NCBI GenBank assembly: GCA_964397995.1
Contig: CAYNLG010000012.1
Coordinates: 1 to 62,968 of the forward strand
Reading direction: 5' to 3'
Length of the DNA stretch: 62,968 bases
DNA from: CAYNLG01 sp964397995
Lineage (GTDB): Bacteria; Planctomycetota; Phycisphaerae; FEN-1346
Both the position numbers and the translations under genes were made by a program. Shown here one piece after another: positions 59,925 through 62,968 of this stretch (position 1 is its first letter; each line of letters begins with the position of its first letter). Below the pieces are notes generated by a model that saw only the letters and a list, made by a program, of their open reading frames with translations, searched no databases and was not told the DNA's origin.

Positions 59925-59952
59925 ATTGTAGCGACCGCTCGCGCCGCGTCAA
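59925..59952 (-). promoter_or_regulatory. rnc sigma-70 promoter
   Basis: Minus strand: TTGACG (59952-59947), 16-bp spacer, TACAAT (59930-59925). The start is expected near 59918, leaving about 30 bases of leader before TTG 59887. Confidence 0.7.
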
Positions 59953-59999
59953 CCGAAAACGCTTGACCGTTGAGCGCGCGGGCGGCATCGTGCCGGACG

Positions 60000-60767
60000 A
60001 TGGCCCGCCCGCCCCGCACAGACCGAGAGCCCCGCCCCCGGCGGCGCCTGGCGCCGGCCCTGGCGGCCTTGGCCGTGGTGGCTCTGGCCGTAGCCGTCGG
60101 CCTTTTCGCGCCGCCGGCGGTCTATCGGCGCACCGCCGCGTTCGGCCCGGACCACCCCGCCAAGGACGCCTTCAACGCCGAAGTCGTGAACGGCCTCTCG
60201 AACGCCTTTCTCGACCGCTCCGGCGCGACACGCGTCGACCTCGCGGTGACCGAGGCGATGGCGGGTGCCCGTCTCGCCCGGTGGGTGGCGGACCGGCGGG
60301 CCGCCGGCGAACCGGTCGCCCCGGCGCTCGCGGCCCTGCGGATCGGTTTCGAGCCCGGGCGGATCGTTCTGGCGACGCGCCTCGGGCGCGGGGCCGGTTC
60401 GATCGTCGTCTCGCAGGCCTTCGCCCCGGAGGTGGCCGAGGCCGGACGTCTGCGCCTCTCGACCGTCAGCCTCCGCGCGGGTCGGTTGCCGCTGCCGACG
60501 GCCCTCGCGCGGCACCTGGAGCACCTCGTGGCGGGTCGGGTGGCGCGCCTGGAGCGGCGGGCGACGGAGGCGGCGGCCGGCGGGGAGGGTGCCGGCGGTG
60601 CGGCAGAGGAGACTGCTGCGGACTTGGCCCTGTGGCGGGCCGTCCGCGACGCGCTGGCGGGCGAGCCGGTCGTGCTCGGCACCGGCGACCACGTGCTTCA
60701 TCTGGACCGCATTGCGGTCGAGCGCGGGGTCCTGCACGTCGAGGGTCGGCCGGGGGCGCACGGGTAA
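60000..60767 (+). CDS. Membrane-anchored hypothetical protein
   Basis: 255 residues. A basic N-terminus (RPPRTDREPRPRRR) and one membrane segment (~17-37) are followed by an outside domain starting 'AAFGPDHPAKDAFNAEVVNGLSNAFLD'. It continues with 'VDLAVTEAMAGARLARWVAD', 'LRIGFEPGRIVLATRLG', 'RLRLSTVSLRAGRLPLPTALARHLEHLVAGRV', a strand order that loosely recalls lipid-binding anchored domains (LmeA/DUF2993-like), unproven. The start is uncertain: TTG 59970 would add ten residues. It converges on gyrA with 12 bp between the stops. Confidence 0.55.
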   Translation: MARPPRTDREPRPRRRLAPALAALAVVALAVAVGLFAPPAVYRRTAAFGPDHPAKDAFNAEVVNGLSNAFLDRSGATRVDLAVTEAMAGARLARWVADRRAAGEPVAPALAALRIGFEPGRIVLATRLGRGAGSIVVSQAFAPEVAEAGRLRLSTVSLRAGRLPLPTALARHLEHLVAGRVARLERRATEAAAGGEGAGGAAEETAADLALWRAVRDALAGEPVVLGTGDHVLHLDRIAVERGVLHVEGRPGAHG

Positions 60768-60779
60768 CCGGCCACACGC

Positions 60780-62968
60780 TTACTCCGCCTCGGGGGCGTC
60801 GTCGCCCTCGTCCGGCGCCACACGGGCCACGGCCACCAGCTTGTCCTCGTCGCCGAGGCGGATGATGCGGATGCCCTGGGTGGCGCGGCCGATGGGGCGA
60901 ATGCTCTTCGGGTCGACGCCGATCCGCATGATCTGCCCGTTGTGGGTGATCAGCATCAGCTCGTCGCCGTCGCGGACGGTCATCATTGCCACGACCGGCC
61001 CGTTGCGCTTCGTCGTCCGGATGTTGATGATCCCTTTCCCGCCGCGCCCCTGCGTCCGGTACTCCGAGAACTCGGTCCGCTTGCCGTAGCCCTGTTCGCA
61101 GACCGTGAGCAGCGTCGCGTTCGGGTCGACGACGGCCTGGCCGACGACCCAATCGGCCTTGGCCAGCTTGACGCCGCGCACCCCCTGGGCGGTGCGGCCC
61201 ATGCTGCGGACGTCGGTCTCTTTGAAGCGGATGGCCATGCCCTGGCGGGTGCCGAGGACGATCTCGTCGTTGCCGTGGGTGATCGAGACGGTGATGAGCT
61301 TGTCGCCGTCGGTCAGGGTGATGGCGATGATGCCGCCCTTCCGTGGGTTGCCGTAGGCCTGTAACGGCGTCTTCTTGACGGCGCCCTGGGCGGTGCAGAA
61401 GACGAGCTGGCGCTTGTCGTCGAACTCGCGGACGGGGATGAAGGAGGCGATGCCCTCGTCCTGACCCAGCTGGAGGAGGTTGACGATAGCGCGGCCCTTG
61501 CTCTGGCGGCTCATCTGGGGGATGTCGTAGACCTTGCGCCAGTGGCAGTAGCCGCCCGTCGTGAAGAAGCAGATGTAATCGTGGGTGGAGGCGACGAACA
61601 TGTGCTCGATGAAGTCGCCCTGCTTGGCGGTCGAGCCGATCACGCCCTTCCCGCCGCGCCCCTGCCGCCGGTACGCCGTCAGCGGCATGCGCTTGATGTA
61701 CCCCTCGTGGCTGATGGTGACGACGCAGTTCTCCTCGGCGATGAGGTCCTCGATCTCGAACTCGCCGACCTCGCCGACGATCTCCGTCCGCCGCGCGTCG
61801 CCGTACTTCTCCTTCAGCTCGTAGAGGTCTTCGGCGATGATGTTGAGGACGAGCCGCTCCTCGCGGAGGATGGCCTCGTACTCGTCGATCCGGTCGCGGA
61901 CTGCGACCCACTCGTCCCGCAGCTTCTCGACCTCCAGGCCCGTCAGCTGCTGCAGCCGCAGGGACAGGATGGCGTCGGCCTGGCGGCTGGAGAGCTTCAG
62001 GGGCTCTTCGGTGGCGGCCCGGAGCCGCGCGTTGGCCTCCTCGCTCTTCTTGCCGGGCAGGTGGGTGATGCGGAAGGCCCACGCCTTGGCCATCAGCCGC
62101 TTCTTGGCCGTCGGCACGTCCGGGCTCTTGCGGATCAGGTCGATGATCTCGTCGATGTTGGCGACCGCGTAGAGCAGGCCGAACAGGACATGCTCCCGCT
62201 GGCGGGCCTGCTTCAGCAGGAAGACCGTCCGCCGCCGGATAACCTCGACCCGGTGGTTCCGGTACGCCACGAGCATGTCCTTCAGGGTCATCGTGCGCGG
62301 GCGGCCCTTGTCCAGCGCGATGTTGATGAGCGAAAAGGTGTTCTGGAGCGGCGTGTGGTGGAAGAGCTTGTTGAGGATGACGTTCTCGTCTTCGCCGCGC
62401 TTCAGCTCGATGACAAGGCGCATGCCCTCGCGGTCGGACTCGTCGCGGATGTCGGCGATGCCTTCGAGGGTGCCGGCCTTGACGGCGTCGGCGATGCGTT
62501 CGACGGTCCGCTGCTTGATGGTCCCGTAGGGGATTTCCGTGACGACGATGTGCGCCTTTCCGCCGCGCGCCTGTTCGACGTGAGCCCGGGCCCGGACGGT
62601 GATCGTGCCGCGCCCCGTCGTATAGCCGTCGACGATGCCCTTGCGCCCGCAGATGAGGCCGCCGGTGGGGAAGTCGGGGCCCTGGACGTACTTCATGAGG
62701 TCGCGGTCGGTGAGCTTCGGGTCGTCGATCAGGGCGATGAGGGCGTCGCAGACCTCGGTCAGGTTGTGCGGCGGGATGCTGGTGGCCATGCCGACGGCGA
62801 TGCCGGAGGAGCCGTTGCAGAGCAGGTTCGGGAAGGTGGCCGGCAGGACGGTCGGCTCTTCGCGGGTTTCGTCGTAATTGGGCTCGAAGTCGACCGTGTC
62901 GCGGTTCAGGTCCTCGAGCATCTCGACCGTGACGGGCGTCATGCGGGCCTCGGTGTACCGCATGGCGG
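60780..62968 (-). CDS. gyrA: DNA gyrase subunit A, 3' part
   Basis: The gene runs off the right edge; about 729 C-terminal residues are present. The visible start AMRYTEAR contains the catalytic Tyr that attaches to cleaved DNA (codon ~62955-62957). Breakage-reunion core follows (LPATFPNLLCNGSSGIAVGMATSIPPHNL). The C-terminal domain has the GyrA-box YRRQGRGGKG and a second similar motif YRTQGRGGKG, which wrap DNA in a right-handed way and identify gyrase rather than topoisomerase IV. The C-terminal tail is acidic (DEGDDAPEAE). It acts with GyrB to introduce negative supercoils. Confidence 0.95.
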   Translation of the reverse strand, partial: AMRYTEARMTPVTVEMLEDLNRDTVDFEPNYDETREEPTVLPATFPNLLCNGSSGIAVGMATSIPPHNLTEVCDALIALIDDPKLTDRDLMKYVQGPDFPTGGLICGRKGIVDGYTTGRGTITVRARAHVEQARGGKAHIVVTEIPYGTIKQRTVERIADAVKAGTLEGIADIRDESDREGMRLVIELKRGEDENVILNKLFHHTPLQNTFSLINIALDKGRPRTMTLKDMLVAYRNHRVEVIRRRTVFLLKQARQREHVLFGLLYAVANIDEIIDLIRKSPDVPTAKKRLMAKAWAFRITHLPGKKSEEANARLRAATEEPLKLSSRQADAILSLRLQQLTGLEVEKLRDEWVAVRDRIDEYEAILREERLVLNIIAEDLYELKEKYGDARRTEIVGEVGEFEIEDLIAEENCVVTISHEGYIKRMPLTAYRRQGRGGKGVIGSTAKQGDFIEHMFVASTHDYICFFTTGGYCHWRKVYDIPQMSRQSKGRAIVNLLQLGQDEGIASFIPVREFDDKRQLVFCTAQGAVKKTPLQAYGNPRKGGIIAITLTDGDKLITVSITHGNDEIVLGTRQGMAIRFKETDVRSMGRTAQGVRGVKLAKADWVVGQAVVDPNATLLTVCEQGYGKRTEFSEYRTQGRGGKGIINIRTTKRNGPVVAMMTVRDGDELMLITHNGQIMRIGVDPKSIRPIGRATQGIRIIRLGDEDKLVAVARVAPDEGDDAPEAE

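Noticed and set aside
1..62968. CRISPR arrays, tRNA or rRNA genes, insertion sequences
   Set aside because: No regular spaced repeats, no cloverleaf-like or T-arm (GGTTCGA) candidates and no transposase motifs seen by eye; a covariance search would be decisive.

Overview
The window is GC-rich bacterial chromosome with G or C at nearly every third codon position. It most likely comes from a Planctomycetota member of the Phycisphaerae type. The evidence is the set of secreted proteins that combine type I dockerin-like calcium repeats with PEP-CTERM sorting tails, a Tat-exported Gfo/Idh/MocA oxidoreductase, a formylglycine sulfatase, short sigma-factor operons, and many secreted proteins seen mainly in this phylum. 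A Desulfovibrio-type hybrid cluster protein points to an anaerobic or microaerobic, nitrosatively stressed life. I saw no rRNA, CRISPR array, insertion sequence or convincing tRNA.

Layout. 1-4.6 kb: three consecutive PEP-CTERM surface proteins, one with a CAP/SCP domain, followed by a truncated ECF sigma remnant on the other strand. 5.1-12.6 kb: a carbohydrate-acid catabolism block (Gfo/Idh oxidoreductase, TIM-barrel isomerase/epimerase, cupin, DinB-like protein, enolase-superfamily dehydratase, large secreted heparinase-like protein). 12.7-14.4 kb: hcp with an FNR/HcpR-like palindrome at about -41. 14.6-16.7 kb: GH42 beta-galactosidase. 16.7-17.8 kb: ThiD2-ThiE fusion. 17.9-22.9 kb: secreted LTxxQ-like protein, two unknown small genes, and a split spermidine-synthase-like pair. 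23-28 kb: GH4 glycosidase and a GH94-like giant enzyme. 28.2-31 kb: outer-membrane-barrel-like protein, a further PEP-CTERM protein and a small secreted protein. 31-37.1 kb: sulfatase, HEAT protein, Tat-Gfo/Idh, alpha/beta esterase and FAD oxidoreductase. 37.4-39.8 kb: exported HEAT protein with a degenerate receiver domain. 39.9-44.5 kb: LigD-phosphoesterase-like protein, prfB with a programmed +1 frameshift, two lipoproteins, glyA and hpt. 44.6-49.2 kb: soluble histidine kinase behind a sigma-28-like promoter, an EF-hand protein, and an ECF sigma / anti-sigma / secreted protein operon. 49.3-53.6 kb: ABC importer operon. 53.7-54.9 kb: second enolase-superfamily enzyme. 54.9-59 kb: overlapping operon nadE - MFS - pdxJ - small Cys protein. 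59.2-63 kb: rnc, a membrane-anchored unknown, and the 3' part of gyrA running off the right edge.

Together the enzymes fit a glycan-degrading specialist: exported or surface proteins bind or cut sulfated or uronic polysaccharides, and GH42, GH4, GH94-like, esterase and oxidoreductase/dehydratase enzymes process the products. The substrate cannot be named from sequence alone.

Regulation is unusually legible. Several sigma-70 promoters of TTGAC(C/G/T)-16/17-TANNNT type can be read directly, and at least three genes (thiE, prfB, nadE) have the -10 box 6-8 bases before the start codon and no Shine-Dalgarno, which implies leaderless mRNAs. All functional calls come from motif recognition by eye; no database search was run.
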